This document shows, one piece after another, positions 1 to 7,408 of a stretch of 14,738 nucleotides of DNA. The notes below the pieces were generated by a model. That model did not search any database and had not been told where the DNA came from. It saw only the letters and a program-made list of their open reading frames with translations. The stretch is from positions 1-14,738 of the forward strand of contig CAZNSG010000157.1 in assembly GCA_964575715.1 (NCBI GenBank), read 5' to 3'. This stretch comes from PNAI01 sp964575715 (GTDB lineage: Bacteria; Pseudomonadota; Alphaproteobacteria; Rhizobiales; Xanthobacteraceae). The first letter of the stretch is position 1, and each line of letters opens with the position of its first letter. The position numbers and the translations under genes are program-made.

Positions 1-2009
1 AGGAAGCGCCGCGTCTGGGGATAGTCCTTAAGGAGCACGGTATCGGCTAGGACCATGCCGAAATAGCCGTCCGGGGCCGTCAAACGCACGCCGAGTTCCA
101 CGAAGGGACGGAACAGATCGAAGATGCCGGCCGATGAGGGATAGCGCCGCCAGAGGTACTGTTTTAGCGTTTCGTCCTTGGCGATGTCCTTCTGCCCCCA
201 GGGGGGATTGCCGATGACGATGTCGAAGCCGCCCTGCGTAAACACGTCCGGGAAAGCGGCGCGCCAGTCGAACGGGTGTACGGTGAATTTGGGATCGTCG
301 ATCAGGCTGTTGCCGGCCTTGATGGTGGCTTCGAGGTTTTGCAATTGGTGCTGGTTGCGCGCGCTCTTGAGCCACAGCGCGAGCCGCGTGATCTCGACCG
401 ACTCGGCGTTGAGATCGACGCCATGGAGATTCCGGGTGACGATCTCGTCGAACGGGTCGAAGTCGATCTCCTCGCCGAGCACGGCAAGATGCTCGACCAC
501 GCGGCGATATTCCGCCGCGAGCAGGTCGAAGGCGGCGACCAGAAAGGCGCCGGAGCCGCAGGCCGGATCGACAATGCGCAGGGTGCGCAGCGCCTCGGCG
601 TAGTCGCGCCAGAAGGCGCGCTCGGTCGCTTGCTCGTTCTCGGCAAAGATGGGGTCGCCGTTGTCCGGCATCGTCTTGCGATGCTTCGCCAAAAGCGTCT
701 TGAAGCGCTCGGACAAGGTCAGCCCGATGGTTCGCTCGACCAGGAAGCGGGTGACGATGTCGGGGGTGTAAACGACGCCCTCGCGCTTGCGCTTGGAGAC
801 TTTGGGCGCCTCCTCGCCGCGGCTTTCGGCGCGCAGTTTCTCAAGATCGGTGATCGACTGCTCGAAAAGGTGTCCCAGCAGCGTCACCGGAACGTCGTTG
901 CGATAATCCCACTCGCCAAGCGCGGCGAGGTTCTTCGCCATCTGGTCCGGCAGTTCGATCGCATCGACGGCTGGGTCAAGCGCGAACAGGCCGCCATTGT
1001 ACGGCCAGATATTCAGGTCTGGATTGCCTTCGTCGACGCCGCGAAACAGCCCCAAAAAATTCCGCCAAATCGGTTCTGGCCGAAACTGGTTTGTAGCCTT
1101 GGTTGCAAGCAGGAGGAGCTTGTCGGGCAGCAGCGCGGTGCGTTGCGCGAAGGCGATGAACAGGATGCGGTCGAGAATTTTCTGCGCCGGCTCGATGGCG
1201 GAAGCCAAGGCAAGCTTTGGGCCGTTCGCGGAGCCGGTCAGAAACTGAACCAGATTATCGCGCAGCGCTCTGTATTGCACATAGAGTTCGTCGGTAATGG
1301 TCTTGTAGGCGCTGTCAGTCGCACGCAATAGCTCGTCGGTCGCGCCGCCGAGCAATCGCGCGGCGGAAAGAAACATGCAGAGTCGTTCATGCTCCTCCGC
1401 GTCATCGAGTTTGGTGAGATCGAACATCTCGTAGGCCTCGCGCCCGCGGCCGAAACCATAGAGCCTGATCTCAATGCAGTTTGACACCAGAACCCAGCGC
1501 GAGCCCGGCGCGTCGATGGCATAGTCCCAAGCCTGCTGCACGGGGCTACGCCCGCGTCCGGGCATGATAGCGTCGAGATCGCGCGTGCCCGGCCCTTTCA
1601 GCTCGAACGGCGCGATCATATCGTCTGAGCTGTCGGGGCCACCGAATTGACCCAGAGCGACGTCGACGGCGCCTGAGCGAATCGCGCGCTCGTGGGCGAG
1701 CGTATAGGGCTGCTCGGGATCATAGCGCGTGTAACCAAGTATCTCGCACAATACCTTTTCGGTGAAGAGGCTCCGAACAGCGGTTTCCTTCTGCTGGGCG
1801 AATTTCGGGCTCTTGGCCGTTTTAGCGTAGCTCGCGGCCGCCGCGCGCTGCTGCGGCGTCGGGTCGAAGGTGAAGCGCGTGCGCGCATCGGCAATGACCT
1901 TGTAGTTGAACAAGGGCACACGCAGTGTGCGCGCGACAGCGGAACGGCCGGAGCGGCCGCCGCGCCCGCCATCGCCAATATCGATGCCTGCCGCTGCGAA
2001 AAGGTCCAT
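1..2009 (-). CDS. Type IIG restriction enzyme / N6-adenine DNA methyltransferase (Eco57I-like), C-terminus off the window
   Basis: One frame stays open from ATG at 2009 to the left edge (669 codons), so the C-terminal part with the target-recognition domain is missing. An in-frame TGA lies two codons upstream of the ATG, which fixes the earliest start; no good ribosome site is visible. Seen in the translation: a likely PD-(D/E)xK nuclease near the N-terminus (VDVALG with D116, then FELKGP with E136 and K138); LGHLFEQS and YNGGLFA blocks; VYTP at 413-416; SAM-binding motif I DPACGSGAFL at 481-490; and catalytic motif IV NPPW at 601-604. Families with this order cut and methylate DNA with a single polypeptide, so no separate nuclease or specificity gene is needed. 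It is read away from the PBP1A gene. The methyltransferase assignment is firm. The nuclease is inferred from three residues and spacing; the alternative is an orphan or BREX-type methyltransferase. Confidence 0.88.
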   Translation of the reverse strand, partial: MDLFAAAGIDIGDGGRGGRSGRSAVARTLRVPLFNYKVIADARTRFTFDPTPQQRAAAASYAKTAKSPKFAQQKETAVRSLFTEKVLCEILGYTRYDPEQPYTLAHERAIRSGAVDVALGQFGGPDSSDDMIAPFELKGPGTRDLDAIMPGRGRSPVQQAWDYAIDAPGSRWVLVSNCIEIRLYGFGRGREAYEMFDLTKLDDAEEHERLCMFLSAARLLGGATDELLRATDSAYKTITDELYVQYRALRDNLVQFLTGSANGPKLALASAIEPAQKILDRILFIAFAQRTALLPDKLLLLATKATNQFRPEPIWRNFLGLFRGVDEGNPDLNIWPYNGGLFALDPAVDAIELPDQMAKNLAALGEWDYRNDVPVTLLGHLFEQSITDLEKLRAESRGEEAPKVSKRKREGVVYTPDIVTRFLVERTIGLTLSERFKTLLAKHRKTMPDNGDPIFAENEQATERAFWRDYAEALRTLRIVDPACGSGAFLVAAFDLLAAEYRRVVEHLAVLGEEIDFDPFDEIVTRNLHGVDLNAESVEITRLALWLKSARNQHQLQNLEATIKAGNSLIDDPKFTVHPFDWRAAFPDVFTQGGFDIVIGNPPWGQKDIAKDETLKQYLWRRYPSSAGIFDLFRPFVELGVRLTAPDGYFGMVLADTVLLKDYPQTRRF

Positions 2010-2472
2010 ATCAAGTCACACCGTAAAGCCTGCACGGCTCCAGCGTCGACGTGCGAGTCCGGGAACTAACAGATTCCTCCAGGAGTTCCGTGTAAATGTA
2101 CGGGCGCCAAGGTCACGGCACGATTTGGCCGTGCCCTTGCCTTCGACCTCCTTCCGCTATTCATCCCCCTGTGCCGCGTCTGTGGGCAAGCGCCCTGAGA
2201 TGGCATAAAATTGCCAGCATCGGTGGCTAGAATTAAAAAATAACGCAATATCAAGGCTATGGATGGCCGTGAGGTATTCCGGCCGGGGCGTCGCGGGTGG
2301 ATCGGACGTTGTTAGCGATCGATTTACCCTGTTTCCCCACGCCGTATTAGCGCCATTGCGGCCATGGTCCGGAGGCGGCGGATGGGGTAAATTTGGAGCG
2401 TATGGCGGCCCCTGAGTCTGGCAGGTTTGCGCCGGATTTTTGTGGCGTCTTGGCCTAAGAGGTGCGATTTGA
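2010..2472. other. Gene-free spacer between divergent restriction-enzyme and PBP1A genes
   Basis: About 460 bases with no convincing gene. The short minus-strand frame at 2066-2254 has arginine/proline-rich low-complexity coding and no recognisable domain. An A/T-rich stretch at 2230-2256 could hold the promoter of the leftward restriction gene, but no well-spaced -35/-10 pair is clear. ATTTACCC at 2322-2329 and GGGTAAAT at 2385-2392 form a distant 8-base inverted repeat around a GC-rich middle. This could be part of the PBP1A leader or a structured RNA; nothing firmer can be said. Confidence 0.4.
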
Positions 2473-2619
2473 CACCAACCTACATAAATTTCGCCTCGTC
2501 ATTCCGGGGCGCGGGCATAAGCCCGCGAACCCGGAATCCATAATCATGGTCGGTGGTTATGGATTCCGGCCCTCGCCGCTCATGCGGCTCGGCCGGAATG
2601 ACGAATTGAGAGAGTTGGC
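2473..2619 (-). repeat. Palindromic intergenic repeat, family A, copy 1
   Basis: The reverse complement of this stretch matches 8463-8590 at about nine positions in ten, so the two copies lie in opposite orientation about 6 kb apart. It contains several inner palindromes: GGAATCCATAA facing TTATGGATTCC, GCGGGC facing GCCCGC, and outer GTCATTCCGG facing CCGGAATGAC. One end carries AATTGAGAGAGTTGG, directly before the PBP1A start codon. The outer ends are shared with family B. It resembles the non-coding palindromic elements common between alphaproteobacterial genes. Confidence 0.85.
2608..2614 (+). promoter_or_regulatory. Ribosome binding site of PBP1A gene, carried by repeat A1
   Basis: GAGAGAG lies five bases before the ATG at 2620 and is the only purine-rich Shine-Dalgarno-like sequence there. 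The same bases are present at the matching end of copy A2 (read as CTCTCTC at 8471-8477), which is not upstream of a plus-strand gene. The site therefore seems to belong to the repeat rather than to the gene's ancestral leader. Confidence 0.5.
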
Positions 2620-4866
2620 ATGACAGAGCACGATCCCGATCGCAAAGGCTGGAAGCCGTGGTTCAAGCGCTTCGCGCTCGATTCCGATGCGCGCATCGAC
2701 TCGGCCCTGTTCCAGAGCGGGCGCGCGCTGGCCGATCTCTACGAGCGCTATAGCGCCTTCATGGACCGCTTCCACGTCGTGGGCTGGCGGCGGGCGGCGG
2801 TGGAGATCGCCTCTGAGGGGGCGTCTATCGGCGCGGCCGCTCTCCTGTTGATGCTGGCGCTCGCCATCCCGGCGCTCGAGGATACCGCCGACGACGACTG
2901 GCTGAAAAAATCCGAACTCGCGGTCACCTTTCTCGACCGCTACGGCAATCCGCTCGGCAGCCGCGGGATCAAGCACAACGACGCGCTCAAAATCGAAGAC
3001 TTCCCCGACCATCTGATCAAGGCGACGCTCGCCACCGAGGACCGGCGCTTCTATGAGCATTTCGGCATCGATATCCCGGGCACCTTCCGCGCGCTGCTCG
3101 CCAATACGCGCGCCGGCGGCGTGGTGCAGGGCGGCTCCACCATCACCCAGCAGCTCGCCAAGAACCTGTTCCTCTCGAACGAGCGCACCATTGAGCGAAA
3201 ATTGCGCGAGGCGTTTCTGGCGCTGTGGCTGGAAGCGCGCGTGTCGAAGAACGATATCCTCAAGCTCTATCTCGATCGCGCCTATCTCGGCGGCGGCGCC
3301 TTCGGGGTGGAAGCGGCGGCGCATTACTATTTCAACAAGTCCGCGCGCGATGTGAACCTGGCCGAGGCCGCCATGCTGGCCGGTCTGTTCAAGGCGCCGG
3401 CGCGCTATGCCCCGCACATCAACCTGCCGGCCGCGCGCTCGCGCGCCAATATCGTGCTCGACAACCTGGTCGAGTCGGGGCTGATGAGCGAGGGCCAGGT
3501 GTTCGGGGCGCGGCGCAATCCCGCCACGGCAATAGACCGGCGCGACGACCGTTCGCCCAACTACTATCTCGACTGGGCGTTCGAGGAGATGAAGAAGCTG
3601 GTCGACACATTCCCCAATACGCTGGTCGAGCGCGTGTTCGTGGTGCGCACGGCGCTCGATCTCAATCTGCAACACGCAGCGGAAACCGCGATCGAGAACT
3701 CGCTGCGCCAGTATGGCCGCGACTACCATGCGAGCCAGGCCGCGACCGTGCTCGCCGATCTCGACGGGGCGGTGCGCGCGATGGTGGGCGGGCGCGACTA
3801 CACAAGGAGCCAATTCAATCGCGCGACCGACGCGTTGCGGCAGCCGGGCTCGTCGTTCAAGCCCTACGTCTATGCCACCGCGTTCTCAAACGGATTGCGG
3901 CCGACAACGACCGTCGTCGACCAGCCGATCTGTCTCGGCAACTGGTGCCCGCAGAATTACGGCCGCTCGTTTGCCGGCACGGTCACGCTGGCGCACGCAA
4001 TGACGCATTCGATCAACACCGTTCCGGTGCGGCTCTCCGTCATGCTCGGCAACGGCGAACCCAAGGCGGGGCGCGCAAAAATCATCGCGACCGCGCGCGC
4101 CATGGGGATTCGCACGTCGCTGCCCGATTCCTCGTCGCTGCCGATCGGGGCTGCGGAAGTCAACGTGCTCAACCATACGGTGGCGTTCGCGACCTTCGCC
4201 AACCAGGGCAAGGCGGCGGTGCCGCATGCCATCCTCGAAGTGCGCACCGGCGACGGCGAAGTGGTCTGGCGGTTCGATCGCGACGGCAAGAAGCCGGAGC
4301 AAGTGCTGCGCCCGCAGGTGGCGCTCGACATGAACATGATCTTGAACAAGGCGGTCGAGGAAGGCACCGGCAAACGCGCCATTCTCGATGGCGTGCGGGT
4401 CGCCGGCAAGACCGGCACCACCAATGCCTACCGTGATGCCTGGTTCGTCGGTTATTCCGGCAACTTCGTGTGCGGCGTCTGGATCGGCAACGACGATTAT
4501 AGCTCCACCAACCGCATGACCGGCGGCTCGCTGCCGGCGATGACCTGGCATCAAATCATGACCTACGCCCATCAAGGGATCGAACTTAAGAATATCGCCG
4601 GCGTGGTCCCGAACCCGCCGCCGGGATCATCGCCGATCCACGCCGCTAACACCGCCGTCAACCCGCCGACGGATATCGCCCCTCGCCCACCGGTATTGAC
4701 ACGGCGCGGCGCGGATATTCTGGTGCGGATCGAGCGGCTCATGGATGATGCGGCGCGCGCGCTCTTGCTCGCCGATACACCGGTCACGCCGGCACAGGAG
4801 CAATCCGGCGCGCGTCGGGGAGCGGCGGTGGCGGCTTCCGCGCCTGATGGACCAAGCGCTCGATGA
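2620..4866 (+). CDS. Class A penicillin-binding protein (PBP1A-type peptidoglycan transglycosylase/transpeptidase)
   Basis: Bifunctional enzyme that polymerises lipid II into glycan strands and cross-links the stem peptides in the periplasm. The 748 residues are normal for the family. A long basic cytoplasmic N-terminus (1-67) precedes one membrane segment (about 68-86). The GT51 transglycosylase follows, with ATEDRRFYEHFG at 138-149 (catalytic E140), GGSTITQQLAKN at 171-182 and a KLYLDRAYLGGGAFG block. The transpeptidase has all three box motifs: SSFK at 411-414 (nucleophile S411), SIN at 464-466 and KTGT at 597-600. The C-terminal tail from about 665 is proline/alanine-rich and probably disordered. 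The ATG at 2620 is preceded by GAGAGAG and gives an N-terminus that fits homologues with a short cytoplasmic lead. No catalytic residue is missing. It is not clear whether this is the cell's main PBP1A or one of several paralogues. Confidence 0.95.
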   Translation: MTEHDPDRKGWKPWFKRFALDSDARIDSALFQSGRALADLYERYSAFMDRFHVVGWRRAAVEIASEGASIGAAALLLMLALAIPALEDTADDDWLKKSELAVTFLDRYGNPLGSRGIKHNDALKIEDFPDHLIKATLATEDRRFYEHFGIDIPGTFRALLANTRAGGVVQGGSTITQQLAKNLFLSNERTIERKLREAFLALWLEARVSKNDILKLYLDRAYLGGGAFGVEAAAHYYFNKSARDVNLAEAAMLAGLFKAPARYAPHINLPAARSRANIVLDNLVESGLMSEGQVFGARRNPATAIDRRDDRSPNYYLDWAFEEMKKLVDTFPNTLVERVFVVRTALDLNLQHAAETAIENSLRQYGRDYHASQAATVLADLDGAVRAMVGGRDYTRSQFNRATDALRQPGSSFKPYVYATAFSNGLRPTTTVVDQPICLGNWCPQNYGRSFAGTVTLAHAMTHSINTVPVRLSVMLGNGEPKAGRAKIIATARAMGIRTSLPDSSSLPIGAAEVNVLNHTVAFATFANQGKAAVPHAILEVRTGDGEVVWRFDRDGKKPEQVLRPQVALDMNMILNKAVEEGTGKRAILDGVRVAGKTGTTNAYRDAWFVGYSGNFVCGVWIGNDDYSSTNRMTGGSLPAMTWHQIMTYAHQGIELKNIAGVVPNPPPGSSPIHAANTAVNPPTDIAPRPPVLTRRGADILVRIERLMDDAARALLLADTPVTPAQEQSGARRGAAVAASAPDGPSAR

Positions 4867-4938
4867 GTGGAAACTGACATTTTCGGCCTCGCCGCAAAAC
4901 GCCTTCTCGATTTTTGTTTTACGTGAACAGGAGCGATC

Positions 4939-5517
4939 GTGCGTTTGCTGTTCGGATTGGTATTTGCCTTTACCGTCGCCATCCTGGTCGGTCTCGGCAC
5001 CACGTGGTTTGCCCTGACGCAGGGTGCCGCGTTCGGGTCAATCACGATCGGCGCCTGGACAGCATGGCCGAAGACCGGCACCGCCGACGTCGATCCCTAT
5101 GCGCGCGCTGCCATTGCGCGCAATGGTGAACTGCCGATCGGCTCGGGCGATGGCGTGGCCTTCTTCGCCTTGGCTGATGATCGCGGCCAACCGCTCGACG
5201 GCCGCTGCGATGTCAGCTTGAGAGGAACTACGCCACCCGCGCGCTTCTGGACACTGACATTGTATGACCGCGAAGGCCAGTTCGTCGCTAATTCGGTGGA
5301 TCGGCTGGGCTTCACCAGCCAGGAAATCATACGACAAACAGACGGCAAATTCGTGATCGTGGCCGCACCGCGGGCGCGGGCCGGTAACTGGCTGCCGACC
5401 GGCGGGGTCGAGCGCTTTGTCCTCGTCCTGCGGCTTTACGATACGCCGGTCGGGGTCGCCACCCGCGCGTCACGCGAGGCGCCGATGCCTTCGATCACTG
5501 CGGAGTCATGTTCATGA
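4939..5517 (+). CDS. DUF1214 domain-containing membrane-anchored protein
   Basis: 192 residues. One hydrophobic N-terminal segment (about 3-27) works as an anchor or uncleaved signal, so the rest should be periplasmic. The body is a DUF1214-type beta-rich domain, with a conserved FWTLTLYDREGQFVANSVDR stretch in the middle and a late RFVLVLRLYDTPVG block. The start is GTG at 4939, supported by CAGGAG at 4928-4933 five bases upstream. It begins 72 bases after the PBP1A gene, so co-transcription is possible. Its stop overlaps the start of the following DUF1254 gene. DUF1214 and DUF1254 often occur in one polypeptide; here they are two proteins. The biochemical function of the family is unknown. 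Confidence 0.85.
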   Translation: MRLLFGLVFAFTVAILVGLGTTWFALTQGAAFGSITIGAWTAWPKTGTADVDPYARAAIARNGELPIGSGDGVAFFALADDRGQPLDGRCDVSLRGTTPPARFWTLTLYDREGQFVANSVDRLGFTSQEIIRQTDGKFVIVAAPRARAGNWLPTGGVERFVLVLRLYDTPVGVATRASREAPMPSITAESCS

Positions 5518-6056
5518 TGCGCTGGCTGCTCCTGCTTCTGGGCGGCACGCTGCTTGGCGGGATCGTGCATCTTGCCGCCATGCTCATCCTGCCGCGCACG
5601 GCAACCCAAGACGCCTATGCGCGTCTTACGCCCAGCGCGAAAGTCAATGCGATGTCGCCGATTCCCGCCCCAACACCGCAGAATGCGCCCATACCATTCA
5701 TGGATCCCGCCTTTGCAATCGCGGTGTGCCGATACGATCTCTCGCAAGGCCCGATCAAGTTCACCGCCCCGGTCAGCGCCGCCTATACATCGGTCTCGTT
5801 CTATACGCGCAACGGCGTGGCCTATTATGCCATCAACGACCGCGCTGCCGGCCGGCGCATCATCGAGCTCAGTCTGATGACGACACAGCAGCGCGAAGAC
5901 CTGCCTGCCGATGAGGATGTAACGGCGGCGGATCGGCTGATTGTGGAATCGCCGACCAATATCGGCCTTATCGTCTTGCGCGCGCTTGCGCCCGAGCCCG
6001 GATTGATGCCGATGGTGCGCAACACAGTTGCGGCGGCGCAGTGCCGCCCGCAATAG
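5514..6056 (+). CDS. DUF1254 domain-containing membrane-anchored protein
   Basis: About 180 residues. A strongly hydrophobic N-terminus (leucine/glycine-rich, first 25 residues) is followed by a DUF1254-type domain that includes the conserved MDPAFAIAVCRYDLSQGP, TSVSFYTRNGVAYY and NIGLIVLRALAP blocks. Start choice: ATGs lie at 5508, 5514 and 5517. GCGGAG at 5499-5504 is best spaced from 5514, where an ATGA overlaps the stop of the DUF1214 gene and suggests translational coupling; 5508 is the alternative. The pair probably acts as one envelope unit. No catalytic motif is recognised and the function is unknown. Repeat B1 begins 22 bases after the stop. Confidence 0.83.
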   Translation: MMRWLLLLLGGTLLGGIVHLAAMLILPRTATQDAYARLTPSAKVNAMSPIPAPTPQNAPIPFMDPAFAIAVCRYDLSQGPIKFTAPVSAAYTSVSFYTRNGVAYYAINDRAAGRRIIELSLMTTQQREDLPADEDVTAADRLIVESPTNIGLIVLRALAPEPGLMPMVRNTVAAAQCRPQ

Positions 6057-6077
6057 CGCTGCAAATATCGATTATTT

Positions 6078-6222
6078 ATACCAACACTCGCAATTCGTCA
6101 TTCCGGCCGAGCCGTGATCCAAGTCGGCCTTGGCCGACTTGGAATCTTTTGCAATCCGATCTCGGGTAAACCCGAGATCGGTGGCCCCGGAATGACCAAT
6201 CAGAATTTATGCGGGTTGGTAT
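6078..6222 (+). repeat. Palindromic intergenic repeat, family B, copy 1
   Basis: Its reverse complement matches 9079-9223 at about nine positions in ten. Ends: ATACCAAC on the left and GTTGGTAT on the right (8-base perfect terminal inverted repeats). Two inner palindromes: CCAAGTCGGCC facing GGCCGACTTGG, and CCGATCTCGGGT facing ACCCGAGATCGG. It occupies the gap between two convergent genes and extends into the last codons of the lipoprotein gene, so it could act as a two-way terminator. Only weak T-runs follow the stems. Confidence 0.87.
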
Positions 6223-7027
6223 TCGAGACTGTTTGCGCCATTACGCCGGCGGAACAGGGGGACGCGTGTGGGCGCGGGACGTTATTGTGGACCGCGAGGC
6301 GCGATCGCATCAGGGTCAGGGAGCGCTCGACCTCCACGGCCATCGGCGACGGCGCCGCGAGTGCGAGCTGCTCGATCGCCAACTGGTAGGATGCAGCCCG
6401 CGCGCACAGCGAGCCCTGCACCCAATCGATGATGGCGGCATTCTCGGCAATACGGGCGCGCGCATCTCCTCGCGCTTCGACGTTCCATGCAGCAAAACGA
6501 GCGAGAGTTTGCTCGCGCTTGCGATCCATACCGACGACATAGCGCGCAACGGTGAAAAATGGATCGATGCGCGTGGCATCGTTGCGCACGTCTTCGATCA
6601 GCTTGGAATAGCGCGCGTTCTGCGAGCGGACAGCCGTCGTCATCAAGCGCGCGGCATAGGCCGAGCGGTCGGGATAGGGATAGTTGGCGGCGCCGGTGTG
6701 ACCATATTCCGCCAGCACCGCATACCAGCGCTGCCGATCGTAGGGCGGCTCGATCAAGGGATAGGCGAAATCGCGCAGCTGGCGCTCCGCGTCGGTCAAC
6801 GGGAATTGCGCGGGCGGTTTGTTTTTCCGATTCGGCGCTTCTCTGCCGACCCAGGCATGCATGTCATCGCTGACCAGAGATGGCCTGACCCGGCCGAAAT
6901 CGCCGTTGGCGCAACCGGCAAACAGCAGCAGCGACGCCAGCGCCGCCGTACGCCAGCACGACCATTGCAACCGCTCGCAGCCTCGCCTGAATTTTTCCAG
7001 AAAGTGCGAAGCCGGCCGATCGCTCAT
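6200..7027 (-). CDS. Predicted lipoprotein, unknown function
   Basis: 275 residues. The N-terminus has basic residues, a hydrophobic stretch (about 28-38) and a lipobox LLFAGC, with C39 as the expected lipidated cysteine, so the mature protein should be anchored to a membrane facing the periplasm. The rest is helical and rich in charged residues, with conserved-looking DAERQLRDFAYPLIEPPYDR and RYVVGMD blocks. No enzymatic motif was recognised; I believe it belongs to an uncharacterised Hyphomicrobiales lipoprotein family. The ATG at 7027 overlaps the TGA of the upstream small gene (ATGA), implying coupled translation. The last seven codons (ending NPHKF) and the stop come from repeat B1, so the original C-terminus was probably altered. 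Confidence 0.75.
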   Translation of the reverse strand: MSDRPASHFLEKFRRGCERLQWSCWRTAALASLLLFAGCANGDFGRVRPSLVSDDMHAWVGREAPNRKNKPPAQFPLTDAERQLRDFAYPLIEPPYDRQRWYAVLAEYGHTGAANYPYPDRSAYAARLMTTAVRSQNARYSKLIEDVRNDATRIDPFFTVARYVVGMDRKREQTLARFAAWNVEARGDARARIAENAAIIDWVQGSLCARAASYQLAIEQLALAAPSPMAVEVERSLTLMRSRLAVHNNVPRPHASPCSAGVMAQTVSNTNPHKF

Positions 7028-7227
7028 GGACGCGTTGCGCGCCGCCGGCGCCGGCGGCCGGATGTAGCGCTGCTGCCGCCTTCGAACCCATCCGAAGGCT
7101 CATCGGGATGCCGCTCGATACGCACGACCGGGAGGATAATGATGTGGGCGGGCTCGGCCTGTGCGCCAATATGCTCGCCGCTCCGCATCAGCCGCCGCCC
7201 CTCGGGAAACTCGACCACACGTCCCAT
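7024..7227 (-). CDS. Small conserved-looking protein coupled to the lipoprotein gene
   Basis: 67 residues beginning MGRVVEFPEGRR, with a central hydrophobic strand (HIIILPVVRIERHP) and a basic tail ending in an arginine run. The ATG at 7227 is preceded by GAGGGGG with good spacing; a TTG at 7269 in the same frame has no ribosome site and is less likely. The stop codon is shared with the lipoprotein start through an ATGA overlap. There is no signal peptide or recognised domain, so it is probably cytoplasmic. Real-gene status rests on the ribosome site and the overlap; the function is unknown. Confidence 0.6.
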   Translation of the reverse strand: MGRVVEFPEGRRLMRSGEHIGAQAEPAHIIILPVVRIERHPDEPSDGFEGGSSATSGRRRRRRATRP

Positions 7228-7318
7228 GCTACCCCCTCGCCCGGCGACCGTCTGAGCGCAAATGCTCAAGCCAATGGCCGTCGGATCAGCCCGCGGGCCG
7301 ATTAAGCCGCGCCGTTGG

Positions 7319-7333
7319 TTAACGCTCCGCTAA
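7319..7333 (+). promoter_or_regulatory. CtrA-like site upstream of the DUF2336 gene
   Basis: TTAACGCTCCGCTAA reads TTAA, seven bases, CTAA. The cell-cycle regulator CtrA of Alphaproteobacteria binds TTAA-N7-TTAA, so this is one mismatch from consensus. It lies about 75 bases before the DUF2336 start and about 90 bases before the divergent small gene, a sensible position for a promoter element. A match of this size can arise by chance. Confidence 0.35.
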
Positions 7334-7408
7334 CGCGAAAAGAGATATCGTAAGGCCCAAGATAACTTGAGGCCCAAGCATGTCCGGGTCATCACGGCCA
7401 AGGTCACC

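Noticed and set aside
276..1331. Long plus-strand open frame (351 codons) opposite the restriction enzyme
   Set aside because: The minus strand carries unmistakable methyltransferase motifs over the same bases. The plus frame has no family pattern and is a high-GC antisense shadow.
2066..2254. Possible 62-codon minus-strand gene upstream of the restriction enzyme (for example a controller protein)
   Set aside because: No helix-turn-helix pattern, no ribosome site and low-complexity composition; restriction controller proteins are longer and helical.
2557..3813. 418-codon minus-strand open frame and a 403-codon plus frame (3225-4436) over the PBP1A gene
   Set aside because: The PBP1A frame contains every catalytic motif in order. 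The others are rich in R, A, H and G, have no motifs and arise from codon bias.
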